Part shown: in pieces, positions 1 to 7,624 of the stretch
How the letters are laid out: each line of letters begins with the position of its first letter
How positions within the stretch are numbered: position 1 is the first letter of the stretch
From: Prevotella sp.
GTDB lineage: Bacteria; Bacteroidota; Bacteroidia; Bacteroidales; Bacteroidaceae
Assembly: GCA_016291085.1 (NCBI GenBank)
Contig: JAEEVW010000024.1
Span: 1-56,594, forward strand
DNA: 56,594 bases
Direction: 5' to 3'
Position numbers and translations under genes: made by a program
Notes under the pieces: generated by a model
Told to the model about the DNA's origin: nothing
The model's input: only the letters and a program-made list of their open reading frames with translations
Databases searched by the model: none

Positions 1-1550
1 TGGCTAACCGTTCATTCGGTGGTGCTCAGGTAAGCCGTACTTTCTATGCTAAGGGTCAGACAGGTCAGCAGCTCCTGCTGGGTGCCTATAGCTCTCTGAG
101 CTGTCAGGTAAAGGCAGGTAAAGTAAAGCTGTATACGCGTTATGAGATGGAGGATGTGGTGATCGTTGATGGTCGCGCTCGTGGTATCATCGCTAAGGAT
201 CTGACAACAGGTAAGCTAGTTCGCTTCAGCGCTAACGCTGTTGTCATCGCTACTGGTGGTTATGGTAACACCTACTTCCTCTCTACCAACGCTATGGGCT
301 GTAACTGCTCTGCTGCCGTTCAGTGCTATCGCAAGGGTGCTTACTTCGCAAATCCTTCATACGTTCAGATTCACCCCACTTGTATCCCTGTTCATGGCGA
401 CAAGCAGTCTAAGCTGACGCTGATGTCTGAGTCGCTGCGTAACGACGGTCGTATTTGGGTTCCCAAGAAGATTGAGGATGCTAAGGCTCTGCAGGCTGGT
501 ACCAAGCAGGGTTGGGAGATTCCTGAGGAAGATCGCGACTACTATCTGGAGCGCCGTTATCCTGCATTCGGTAACCTCGTTCCACGTGACGTTGCCAGCC
601 GTGCTGCCAAGGAGCGTTGCGATAAGGGCTTCGGTGTTAACAACACTGGTCTGGCTGTATTCCTTGACTTCTCTGAGTCTATCAACCGTCTGGGCATCGA
701 TGTGATCATGCAGCGCTACGGCAACCTCTTCGAGATGTACGAAGAGATTACCGACGTATTCCCTGGCGATGTAGCTAACGAGATCAATGGCGTGAAGTAC
801 TACAAGCCCATGATGATCTATCCTGCTATCCACTACACAATGGGTGGTATCTGGGTTGACTACGAGCTGCAGACTTCTATTCCTGGTCTGTTCGCTATTG
901 GTGAGTGTAACTTCTCTGACCACGGTGCTAACCGTCTGGGTGCTTCTGCTCTGATGCAGGGTCTGGCCGATGGTTACTTCGTACTGCCTTACACCATCCA
1001 GAACTATCTGGCTGATCAGGCTGTATGGCCAAAGGTTTCTACCGATCTGCCTGAGTTCGCTGAGGCTGAGAAGGCCGTTGATGCTGAGCAGGATCGTCTG
1101 TTGAACATCAAGGGTAAGCGTTCTGTTGACTCTATCCACAAGGAGCTCGGTCACATTATGTGGGAGTATGTTGGTATGGGTCGCACCGCTGAGGGCCTGA
1201 AGGAAGGTCTGAAGAAGATGCACGAGTTGGAGAAGGAGTTCGACACCAACCTTTTCGTTCCTGGAACGAAGGAGGGTCTGAACATCGAGCTCGACAAGGC
1301 TATCCACCTCCGTGACTTCTTCACCATGGGTCAGCTCGTAGCTTTCGACGCTCTTTCTCGTAACGAGAGCTGCGGTGGTCACTTCCGCGAGGAGTACCAG
1401 ACCGAGGAAGGCGAGGCTAAGCGCGACGATGAAAACTACTTCTACGTAGGTTGCTGGGAGTACAAAGGCAAGGGCAACGAGCCCGAGCTCATCAAGGAGC
1501 CGCTGGAGTACGAGGCTATTAAGGTACAGACACGTAACTATAAAAACTAA
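1..1550 (+). CDS. frdA: Fumarate reductase/succinate dehydrogenase flavoprotein subunit (5' end outside window)
   Basis: FAD-binding catalytic subunit that interconverts fumarate and succinate at the inner membrane; in Prevotella this is the last step of succinate-forming fermentation. The frame is open from base 3, so about 515 residues are visible. Roughly 130 N-terminal residues, including the FAD nucleotide-binding motif and the histidine that carries FAD, lie before the window. Seen here: the substrate-binding segment QIHPTC, the arginine-containing PRDVASR segment and the C-terminal FAD-contact region [10 protein letters not shown]...[19 protein letters not shown]. This resembles the B. 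subtilis/epsilonproteobacterial branch. frdB follows after 6 bp in the same direction; the cytochrome b subunit is presumably upstream. Family assignment is firm; the direction of the reaction is inferred from the lineage. Confidence 0.95.
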   Translation, partial: ANRSFGGAQVSRTFYAKGQTGQQLLLGAYSSLSCQVKAGKVKLYTRYEMEDVVIVDGRARGIIAKDLTTGKLVRFSANAVVIATGGYGNTYFLSTNAMGCNCSAAVQCYRKGAYFANPSYVQIHPTCIPVHGDKQSKLTLMSESLRNDGRIWVPKKIEDAKALQAGTKQGWEIPEEDRDYYLERRYPAFGNLVPRDVASRAAKERCDKGFGVNNTGLAVFLDFSESINRLGIDVIMQRYGNLFEMYEEITDVFPGDVANEINGVKYYKPMMIYPAIHYTMGGIWVDYELQTSIPGLFAIGECNFSDHGANRLGASALMQGLADGYFVLPYTIQNYLADQAVWPKVSTDLPEFAEAEKAVDAEQDRLLNIKGKRSVDSIHKELGHIMWEYVGMGRTAEGLKEGLKKMHELEKEFDTNLFVPGTKEGLNIELDKAIHLRDFFTMGQLVAFDALSRNESCGGHFREEYQTEEGEAKRDDENYFYVGCWEYKGKGNEPELIKEPLEYEAIKVQTRNYKN

Positions 1551-1556
1551 GTAATT

Positions 1557-2315
1557 ATGGCTAAAAGTATAAGCTTTACAATAAAGTTCTGGCGCCAGAA
1601 TGGCCCCAAGGACCAGGGACATTTCGATACCCACGAAATGCACGATATCCCCGATGACACCTCCTTCCTGGAGATGCTCGACATCCTGAACGAGGAACTC
1701 ATCAACGAAGGCAAGGAGCCCTTCGTGTTCGACCACGACTGCCGCGAGGGTATCTGCGGTATGTGCTCACTCTACATCAACGGTACACCTCATGGTAAGA
1801 CAGAGCGTGGTGCTACCACCTGTCAGCTCTACATGCGTCGTTTCAATGATGGTGACGTGATCACCGTTGAGCCTTGGCGTTCAGCTGCTTTCCCTGTAAT
1901 CAAGGACTGTATGGTAGACCGCAATGCCTTCGATAAGATTATCCAGGCTGGTGGCTATACTACCATCCGTACAGGTCAGGCTCAGGATGCCAACGCTATC
2001 CTCATTCCTAAGGAGGATGCCGACGAGGCAATGGACTGCGCATCTTGCATCGGTTGTGGCGCTTGCGTAGCAGCTTGTAAGAACGGCTCAGCTATGTTGT
2101 TCGTCAGCTCGAAGGTTTCTCAGCTTGCCCTGCTTCCCCAGGGTCGCGTAGAGGCTGCCCGTCGTGCGAAGGCTATGGTGATGGCTATGGAAGAGGCCGG
2201 CTTCGGCAACTGCACCAACACCCGTGCTTGCGAGGCTGTCTGCCCCAAGAACGAGACCATCGCCAACATCGCCCGCCTGAACCGCGAGTTCATTAAGGCT
2301 AAGTTGGCTGACTAA
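1557..2315 (+). CDS. frdB: Fumarate reductase/succinate dehydrogenase iron-sulfur subunit
   Basis: Electron-transfer subunit that passes electrons between the membrane quinone site and the flavoprotein. At 252 residues it is full length for the family. The N-terminal ferredoxin-like domain has the [2Fe-2S] cysteines in [11 protein letters not shown] plus a later TTCQ. The C-terminal domain has [14 protein letters not shown] and [13 protein letters not shown] for the [4Fe-4S] and [3Fe-4S] clusters. It starts 6 bp after frdA stops, so the two are one transcription unit, closed by a strong hairpin just downstream. Confidence 0.95.
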   Translation: MAKSISFTIKFWRQNGPKDQGHFDTHEMHDIPDDTSFLEMLDILNEELINEGKEPFVFDHDCREGICGMCSLYINGTPHGKTERGATTCQLYMRRFNDGDVITVEPWRSAAFPVIKDCMVDRNAFDKIIQAGGYTTIRTGQAQDANAILIPKEDADEAMDCASCIGCGACVAACKNGSAMLFVSSKVSQLALLPQGRVEAARRAKAMVMAMEEAGFGNCTNTRACEAVCPKNETIANIARLNREFIKAKLAD

Positions 2316-2327
2316 GACTATTTTATC

Positions 2328-2361
2328 GGTAGTGGGGGCGCATAATAGCCCCCACTACCTT
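2328..2361 (+). terminator. Hairpin terminator after frdB
   Basis: A perfect 12-bp inverted repeat (GGTAGTGGGGGC / GCCCCCACTACC) with an 8-nt loop begins 12 nt after the frdB stop and is followed by a T/A-rich stretch. It separates the fumarate reductase operon from the next gene. Confidence 0.85.
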
Positions 2362-2397
2362 ATATAATAAATGGAATAAGGAAAAATTATAAATATT

Positions 2398-3033
2398 ATG
2401 AACAAGAACGAGAGATTTGTCATTACTATTAATCGCGAGTTGGGCAGTGGCGGTCGCACTGTCGGTCGCATCTTAGCCGAAAAACTGGGTGTGCCATATT
2501 ACGACAAGGCGCTTACTAAACCTTTGGAAGAGAAGTTTAATATGACAGCTGACCAAATAGAGAATCTCAAAAGCAATAACCGCAGCTGGTGGCAAGATGT
2601 TAAACGAGTATTGATTCTGGGTGAAGAAGCAGCGAACTCGTTAGATTATTACGACGAGAAAAAGAAGAAGCTGGTGACATCTGAGGCCGTGCTGAAAGCT
2701 GAAAAGGAAATCTTACATAGTATCGCCATTGAGGACTCGTGCGTCATAGCAGGTCGTTCAGCCTTCTATGTTATGAACGGCTATCCCAATAGCCTGAACA
2801 TACTTATCCAGGCGTCTATGGAGTATCGCCTGAATCGTATTATGAAAAAGCGAGGCATTAGTGAAAAGGAAGCTAAGAAGATCATCAAGGAAGTGGATGA
2901 GACGCGAGAGGAGTATCTGAAGAACAACGCGCAAACCTCGCGCTATGACACTCGTAACTACGATCTGGTCATCAAAATGGATGGCAAGACCGAGGAAGAT
3001 GCGGTCAAAGTTATATTGGCGTATATTGACTAA
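2398..3033 (+). CDS. Cytidylate kinase-like family protein
   Basis: A 211-residue protein opening with FVITINRELGSGGRTVGR, the nucleotide-binding P-loop form of the cytidylate kinase-like family (Pfam Cytidylate_kin2). It then has PYYDKAL, an AGRSAF segment and an arginine-rich lid-like stretch (YRLNRIMKKRGIS). Members resemble CMP kinase, but the substrate of this branch is not established, so no gene symbol is given. It is flanked by the frdB terminator upstream and a modest hairpin downstream, so it is probably transcribed alone. No consensus promoter is clear in the 38 bp before the start. Confidence 0.85.
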   Translation: MNKNERFVITINRELGSGGRTVGRILAEKLGVPYYDKALTKPLEEKFNMTADQIENLKSNNRSWWQDVKRVLILGEEAANSLDYYDEKKKKLVTSEAVLKAEKEILHSIAIEDSCVIAGRSAFYVMNGYPNSLNILIQASMEYRLNRIMKKRGISEKEAKKIIKEVDETREEYLKNNAQTSRYDTRNYDLVIKMDGKTEEDAVKVILAYID

Positions 3034-3040
3034 CAGCCTT

Positions 3041-3064
3041 CCTGATGAGGCCCAGCCTCACAGG
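3041..3064 (+). terminator. Possible hairpin terminator after the cytidylate kinase-like gene
   Basis: CCTGATGAGGC pairs with GCCTCACAGG (one bulged A, 3-nt loop) 7 nt after the stop codon. There is no T run directly behind it, so termination is only suggested. A second imperfect hairpin (ATCGGTTTTCATA / TATGAAACGAT, about 3098-3127) lies before the next start. Confidence 0.4.
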
Positions 3065-3149
3065 GCCAATTATTAAAAAAGGTGGAGTAAAACTCATCGG
3101 TTTTCATATAACATGTATGAAACGATGGGGCTTTTATAATTGGTAAACT

Positions 3150-5603
3150 ATGACAAAAAAACTATTCATTACACTCGCCATACTGCTGCCAATGGCAGTT
3201 ATGGCTCAACAAGACCCGATGGTGGTTCGCACCGAGTCGGGATTGGTACAAGGTATCAATCAGGAAGGGACTACAGGTTTTCTGGGTATTCCTTATGCGA
3301 AGGTCGAGCGATTCATGCCGCCAAAGCCTGTTGAAAAGTGGAAGGGTGTCAGGGTATGCGACCACTGGGGACCGCAGGCCATGCAAAACACGTGGGGCCG
3401 CAAGCTCAGTGAGGCAGAAATGTCGGAGCAGTGCTGCGTACTGAACGTGTGGACCAATTCCACACTCAACACTCCACATTCCTCACTCAAACCCGTCATG
3501 GTGTGGCTTCATGGCGGTGGCTTCGACTCAGGAACCTCGGCTTGGAATCCTGGCATGCAGCTGGCCAAGAAGGATGTTGTTGTGGTCAGCGTGAACCACC
3601 GTTTGAACATCCTCGGATTCCTCGACCTTTCTACGGTTTCTGACAAATACAAGTATTCCGGTAATGTGGGCATGCTCGACGTAGTGCAGGCCCTGCAATG
3701 GGTGCAGAAGAACATCCGTCAGTTTGGTGGCGACCCCACGAATGTCACCATCTTCGGTGAGTCGGGTGGGGGAGGCAAGGTAGGCACGCTGCTTTGCATG
3801 CCGCAGGCCAAGGGACTCTTCCATAAGGCCATCATCATGAGCGGTACCATCCTCAATGTGAATACCAAACAGATGACTGAGGAGTTGGGTCAGGCTGTGC
3901 TGAAAGAGTTGAACATCGATGCCAAACATATTGAGGACATCAATCGGATTCCTTACGACACCCTCTATGCTGCTGGCCAGCGTGCGATGGCTGCCAGCAT
4001 TGGCACTCGCAAACCAGGCACGCCGATGATGTGGGGCTTTGGTCCTACACCCGATGGCGAGACGTTGTTGCAACAGCCTTTCCAACCGGGCTTCGCCAGC
4101 ATCAGCGACGACATCCCTATTCTCATCGGCACGACGTTCAACGAGTTGCAACGCCTGCGCTACGACCAGCCGATGACACAGGACGAGGCCCGTCGCGAAC
4201 TGTTTCGCACTTTTGGCTTCGATGCCAGCAGCTATCTCAAAGCCTTTGCTGAGGCTTATCCTGACCATACACCGCAAGACTTGCTGAGCATCGACTGGCT
4301 GTTCCGTCCGAAAACCATCATCACCGCCGATGCCGTCACCGCCCACCGCTCCTCGCTCTTACCCCTCACCTCTCACCCCGCACCCCTTTATATGTATATG
4401 TTCACCTGGCGCTCGCCCGTCAATAAAGGCAGTGTCCATGGTCATGAATTGAAGTTCTGCTTCAACACGCTTCACCATTCAGCCAACGAGTTGCCACAAC
4501 CCACCGAGGCCGACCTTCGTCTGGCCGATACGATGAGCAGCGTCTGGGCGCAGTTTGCCCATAATGGTAATCCGAATATCAATGGACTGCCTGAGTGGCA
4601 TCCTTACACGAAGGAGAATGGCGAACTCATGGTGTTCGACCATCAGTGTGTCGTCCGCCACAACCACGACCGTCGTCTGGCTGATATTATTGACAAGCAT
4701 TGCTTCCAACAGCTCGACGACTTCCGAGCCAAGCAGAGCAGCAAGAAAATCACGGCAGGCGATGCCACCATGACAATCTACCCTACGAAGGGTGCCAAGA
4801 TTATGTCGCTGAAATACAAGAATCAGGAGGTCATCTCGCAACAGACAGCCCCCGAGTCCTTTGGCAGCACCTTTTGGACCAGCCCACAGAAGGAGTGGAA
4901 CTGGCCTCCCGTACAGGAGTTCGACAAGGGTGTCTATCAGGTGGAAGATCTGCCAGGAGGAGGTTTTGTCATGACCAGCGAGGTGTCGCCGCGACTGAAA
5001 TACCGCATTCGCAAGGAGTTCACAGTCGACGAGAAGGACAATGCCATCGTTATTACCTATTATATTATTAACGAGAGCGACGAGACGCGCCAGGTGGCTC
5101 CATGGGAGATAACCCGTGTAGCCAACGACGGCGGTGTCATTTTCTTCGATGCGTCCCTTGATGGCATTACCCCTGCAGGCGTATTGTCCTTCAAGTCGGA
5201 GCACGGAGCAGTATGGTATCACCCCGATGAAACCGGCGAAAATCGAAAAATCAATGCCGACGGCAAGGGCTGGTACGCCTATTGTATTGCAACGCCACAC
5301 TCTGACCAAAAGTCAGAGAATAACGGGTTGTTGTTGCTGAAGGTTTTCGACGACCTTCCATCAGGTGAAATTGCAGGAGGCCCAGCCCCAGGCGAAGCCG
5401 AGATTCAGGTTTACGTGAATCGTGGCAAGACCTTCATCGAGTTAGAGGCTCAAGGGGCCTACACCACCCTCAAGCCTCACGAACAGCTCAGTTGGACGGT
5501 GCGCTGGTATCTGCTGCCTGTAGCGGGCGATGCCACGCCCTCAGAAGAGCTTATTTCAGCAGTTCGGCAGGCAGTGTCGGCATCGCACCGTATCGCTAAG
5601 TGA
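3150..5603 (+). CDS. Secreted type-B carboxylesterase fused to a DUF4380-like domain
   Basis: An 817-residue exported protein with a signal peptide ending near MAQ (residues 1-20). Residues about 25-520 are an alpha/beta-hydrolase of the carboxylesterase type-B family: nucleophile Ser205 in GESGG, probable acid Glu332 (TTFNE) and His430 in VHGHEL. It should hydrolyse an ester, perhaps acetyl or feruloyl groups on plant glycans; the substrate cannot be read. Residues about 540-817 resemble DUF4380, a domain usually found alone. The hydrolase part carries two short pyrimidine-rich tracts (about 3453-3491 and 4356-4388), and the C-terminal part holds a 33-bp hairpin element also found elsewhere in the window. 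The gene stands alone, with no esterase or glycosidase neighbour within 18 kb. Confidence 0.88.
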   Translation: MTKKLFITLAILLPMAVMAQQDPMVVRTESGLVQGINQEGTTGFLGIPYAKVERFMPPKPVEKWKGVRVCDHWGPQAMQNTWGRKLSEAEMSEQCCVLNVWTNSTLNTPHSSLKPVMVWLHGGGFDSGTSAWNPGMQLAKKDVVVVSVNHRLNILGFLDLSTVSDKYKYSGNVGMLDVVQALQWVQKNIRQFGGDPTNVTIFGESGGGGKVGTLLCMPQAKGLFHKAIIMSGTILNVNTKQMTEELGQAVLKELNIDAKHIEDINRIPYDTLYAAGQRAMAASIGTRKPGTPMMWGFGPTPDGETLLQQPFQPGFASISDDIPILIGTTFNELQRLRYDQPMTQDEARRELFRTFGFDASSYLKAFAEAYPDHTPQDLLSIDWLFRPKTIITADAVTAHRSSLLPLTSHPAPLYMYMFTWRSPVNKGSVHGHELKFCFNTLHHSANELPQPTEADLRLADTMSSVWAQFAHNGNPNINGLPEWHPYTKENGELMVFDHQCVVRHNHDRRLADIIDKHCFQQLDDFRAKQSSKKITAGDATMTIYPTKGAKIMSLKYKNQEVISQQTAPESFGSTFWTSPQKEWNWPPVQEFDKGVYQVEDLPGGGFVMTSEVSPRLKYRIRKEFTVDEKDNAIVITYYIINESDETRQVAPWEITRVANDGGVIFFDASLDGITPAGVLSFKSEHGAVWYHPDETGENRKINADGKGWYAYCIATPHSDQKSENNGLLLLKVFDDLPSGEIAGGPAPGEAEIQVYVNRGKTFIELEAQGAYTTLKPHEQLSWTVRWYLLPVAGDATPSEELISAVRQAVSASHRIAK
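5289..5321. repeat. 33-bp hairpin repeat, copy 1 (inside the carboxylesterase gene)
   Basis: GCAACGCCACACTCTGACC followed by four variable bases and GTCAGAGAAT. The core CTCTGAC/GTCAGAG forms a 7-bp stem. The same 33-nt unit, differing only in four adjacent loop bases, occurs in the intergenic region at 13346-13378. Here it is read in frame as about 11 residues (ATPHSDQKSEN). Confidence 0.8.
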
Positions 5604-5664
5604 GCGAAAGTACCTTCCTTTTTCTTCTATTTTGCTATAGTTTTTCGCCCGTTCGCTGAAAATA

Positions 5665-5696
5665 TTTGCTGCAAAGCTACACTCTTCGTACCTTTG
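5665..5696 (+). promoter_or_regulatory. Bacteroidetes-type promoter with no ORF behind it
   Basis: TTTG, a 20-nt spacer and TACCTTTG match the Bacteroidetes sigma-ABfr consensus. Start of transcription is expected near 5703. Only a 118-nt stretch ending in a strong terminator follows. Confidence 0.7.
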
Positions 5697-5702
5697 CACC
5701 AG

Positions 5703-5818
5703 CAAACAAACAACAATGCTTTAGTTTCATACGAATAAGGTTAGTAGTTTTTTTTATTGGTAAATAGATTGATTAAGGAATCATTGGGGCTCGTCGTGAA
5801 GACGGGCCCCAATGGTTT
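5703..5818 (+). ncRNA. Candidate small RNA (about 115 nt)
   Basis: A consensus promoter and a strong intrinsic terminator bracket a stretch without a plausible ORF (the only ATG, at 5716, stops after two codons). The inferred transcript has an A/U-rich unstructured 5' part with a run of eight T and ends in a 14-bp hairpin. I recognise no known family. The rest of this intergenic region (5604-6034) holds only a second promoter for the gene at 6035. Confidence 0.5.
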
Positions 5819-5819
5819 T
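5782..5819 (+). terminator. Strong intrinsic terminator
   Basis: CATTGGGGCTCGTC pairs with GACGGGCCCCAATG (14 bp, one G-U pair) around a 5-nt loop and is followed by GTTTTC. Confidence 0.85.
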
Positions 5820-5978
5820 CTCATATTCCGTATTGTCTGAGCCTGAATACTCCCCAAGCTCAACATCAGCAGCAGTATCAATATAAGCCTCTTCATTAAT
5901 TATATTGTTTTATATCTTTCGTCGTTCTCTGAAATGAGGTCGTAGAATGCCATAATGCTATTTTTTTAGTTAATTATC

Positions 5979-6008
5979 TTGTTATTTCAAATATAATTCG
6001 TAAATTTG
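5979..6008 (+). promoter_or_regulatory. Promoter of the antitoxin/toxin remnant
   Basis: TTG at the -33 position, a 19-nt spacer and TAAATTTG. Predicted start near 6014, about 20 nt before the ATG at 6035. Confidence 0.65.
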
Positions 6009-6034
6009 CAGGCAGATTAAAGAGAATTGATGTT

Positions 6035-6271
6035 ATGACTGTACTTCAAATGCAACTCAATGCCGAGCTTTTCGGAGCTCTCCAGACCATATCATCAGAT
6101 GAAGGTCTGATGAAAAAAGCCGTGCGTTCACTAAAACGTATTGCTGCACAAAAGGCAAAGTCTGAAGAGACCATGTCTATGGCTGAATTGGAAGATATTG
6201 TTCGCCAAGGAGACAAAGAAATCGCTGAAGGCAATTTCCAACCTGTAGCAATAGATGACCTATGGAAGTAG
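6035..6271 (+). CDS. Antitoxin-like small protein of a type II toxin-antitoxin pair
   Basis: A 78-residue, charged, helix-rich protein (MTVLQMQLNAELF..., ending IAEGNFQPVAIDDLWK). The N-terminal half could be a DNA-binding part and the acidic C-terminal tail a toxin-wrapping part. The antitoxin call rests mainly on the next frame, which starts inside this gene (10-nt overlap) and reads as the N-terminal half of a YoeB/Txe-type RNase toxin. It has its own consensus promoter. I cannot assign the antitoxin to a named family. With the toxin broken, it may persist only as a repressor or as a neutral relic. Confidence 0.65.
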   Translation: MTVLQMQLNAELFGALQTISSDEGLMKKAVRSLKRIAAQKAKSEETMSMAELEDIVRQGDKEIAEGNFQPVAIDDLWK

Positions 6272-6375
6272 TTCTGCTCAAGAAGGCCAAGAAAGACCGT
6301 GACTACTGGAAGCAAACAGGTAATGAAAAGATAATGAAGCGCATTACCGCCCTGCTTAAAGACATAGCTCGTTGA
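6262..6375 (+). pseudogene. Truncated YoeB/Txe-family toxin remnant
   Basis: Overlaps the end of the antitoxin gene by 10 nt, as is usual for these pairs. The frame reads MEVVLLKKAKKDRDYWKQTG, then a segment like KRITALLKDI, and stops with TGA after 37 codons. This matches the first third of YoeB/Txe toxins (pattern DYxYWQxT...KRIxxLIKDI), normally about 85 residues. After the stop the frame gives KGI, the spot where intact proteins have GxGKPEPLK, and then the similarity ends. The catalytic Glu, Arg and C-terminal His are absent, so no active RNase can be made. Confidence 0.7.
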
Positions 6376-6478
6376 AAGGGCATTACGAATAATCTTTATT
6401 CAAAAGTCAATAGATCCAAAGACAGGATATAGACCTTCTGTATTTTTTGTTTTTGTTATTTCTGCTGCAAATTTACTA

Positions 6479-7624
6479 CTACTCTTTTCCTGCCATGATG
6501 TTACAGATGGTTACAATGTCCCCGACATTCACTTCTCCGTCTCCGTTCACGTCAGCCACCTGCGGGTCAACAGTACTTATTCCTGCCATAACGTTACAGA
6601 CAGTCACAATATCACCGACATTTACTTCTCCGTCACCATTCACGTCGCCAAGAATGGCAGCAGACTTGATGCTCACATTGATCGACACATCACTGAATGT
6701 CAGCTTTTGATTGTCCTTCGTGTTGAACTCAATGTTCTTCACTACGCCCGACAGCTTTGTGCCAGCTGCCAGCGAGACGTCAGCCTTTAGTGTTACGGTA
6801 AACAGCGTGCCACTGGTTCCTGGAATGGTCTCTCCGTCCATAGAGGTAGCAATGAAGCGGTAACTGCCATTGGCTAGTACGGTTGATGAGATGGTGTGCT
6901 CCGTCGTTTCGAAGCGCTCGCCTAATGTTGCTTTGGGCTTGCCGTTGGCTTTCAACTCCAATGTCAGTCCTTCAGGCAGGCTGATGTCGCACTGCCAACC
7001 CATCAGGTTCGTGGTGGTGTTCGTCAGTTCTATGTTCAAGGCAGCACTCTCTCCAGAAGCCACTTCCACGTCTTCTACTTTCAGCACGTCCGACGTTTCC
7101 TGGGGATCGTCACCTCCAGGAGTCGTCTCACCGGAAATGGTGACGGCAAACGACACATCACTGAATGTCAACTTCTGATTGTCTTTTGTGTTGAACTCAA
7201 TGTTCTTCACCGTTCCCGTCATCTTCGTACCAGCTGCCAGCGAAGCATCGGCAATAACTGTTACGGAGAACATCGTACCGCTGGTTCCGGGAATCACATC
7301 GCCGTCCATTGATGTGACAATAAAACGATAGTCACCATTAGCCAATTTGCTCGACGATATAGAGTGATCTGTATCTTTGAAGCGCTCGCCCAGCGTTCCC
7401 TTTGGCTTGCCATTGGCTTTCAGTTCCAGTGTTAGTCCTTCAGGCAGGCTTATGTCACACTGCCAACCCATCAGGTTTGTGGTGGTGTTGTTCAGTTCTA
7501 TGTTCAGAGTGACGCTCTCACCAGCAGCTATCTCCACATCCTGTACCTTTAGAATGTCGGCAGCATGGGTGATGCCCGCAAAGGCGAGCACCAACCCAAG
7601 TATGAATAGTCGTTTCTGTTTCAT
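6479..7624 (-). CDS. Secreted protein with two cohesin-like modules and two dockerin-like repeats
   Basis: A 381-residue protein with signal peptide (KRLFILGLVLAFAGITHA). Two tandem ~140-residue modules (about 23-164 and 178-320) begin DILKVQDVEIAAGE / DVLKVEDVEVASGE and share TTNLMGWQCDISLPEGLTLE; their beta-rich, Gly/Thr pattern resembles cohesin-type domains. The C-terminus has two calcium-loop repeats of dockerin type I (DVNGDGEVNVGDIVTVCN and DVNGDGEVNVGDIVTICN), ending in NIMAGKE. There is no type IX sorting tail. Its ATG overlaps the stop of the upstream gene (ATGA), so translation is coupled. The cohesin call is by pattern only; the function may be cell-surface protein assembly or simply calcium-stabilised structure. 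Confidence 0.7.
   Translation of the reverse strand: MKQKRLFILGLVLAFAGITHAADILKVQDVEIAAGESVTLNIELNNTTTNLMGWQCDISLPEGLTLELKANGKPKGTLGERFKDTDHSISSSKLANGDYRFIVTSMDGDVIPGTSGTMFSVTVIADASLAAGTKMTGTVKNIEFNTKDNQKLTFSDVSFAVTISGETTPGGDDPQETSDVLKVEDVEVASGESAALNIELTNTTTNLMGWQCDISLPEGLTLELKANGKPKATLGERFETTEHTISSTVLANGSYRFIATSMDGETIPGTSGTLFTVTLKADVSLAAGTKLSGVVKNIEFNTKDNQKLTFSDVSINVSIKSAAILGDVNGDGEVNVGDIVTVCNVMAGISTVDPQVADVNGDGEVNVGDIVTICNIMAGKE
6665..7558 (-). repeat. Internal gene duplication encoding the two cohesin-like modules
   Basis: The segments 7135-7558 and 6665-7092 are about 425-bp direct repeats, joined by about 42 bp coding a Pro/Gly/Asp linker. Long stretches are identical or differ at single bases, so the duplication is recent or kept alike by gene conversion. 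Confidence 0.8.

Noticed and set aside
357..1736. A 459-codon minus-strand frame opposite frdA/frdB
   Set aside because: It is complementary to strongly conserved fumarate reductase sequence and its translation shows no recognisable motif.
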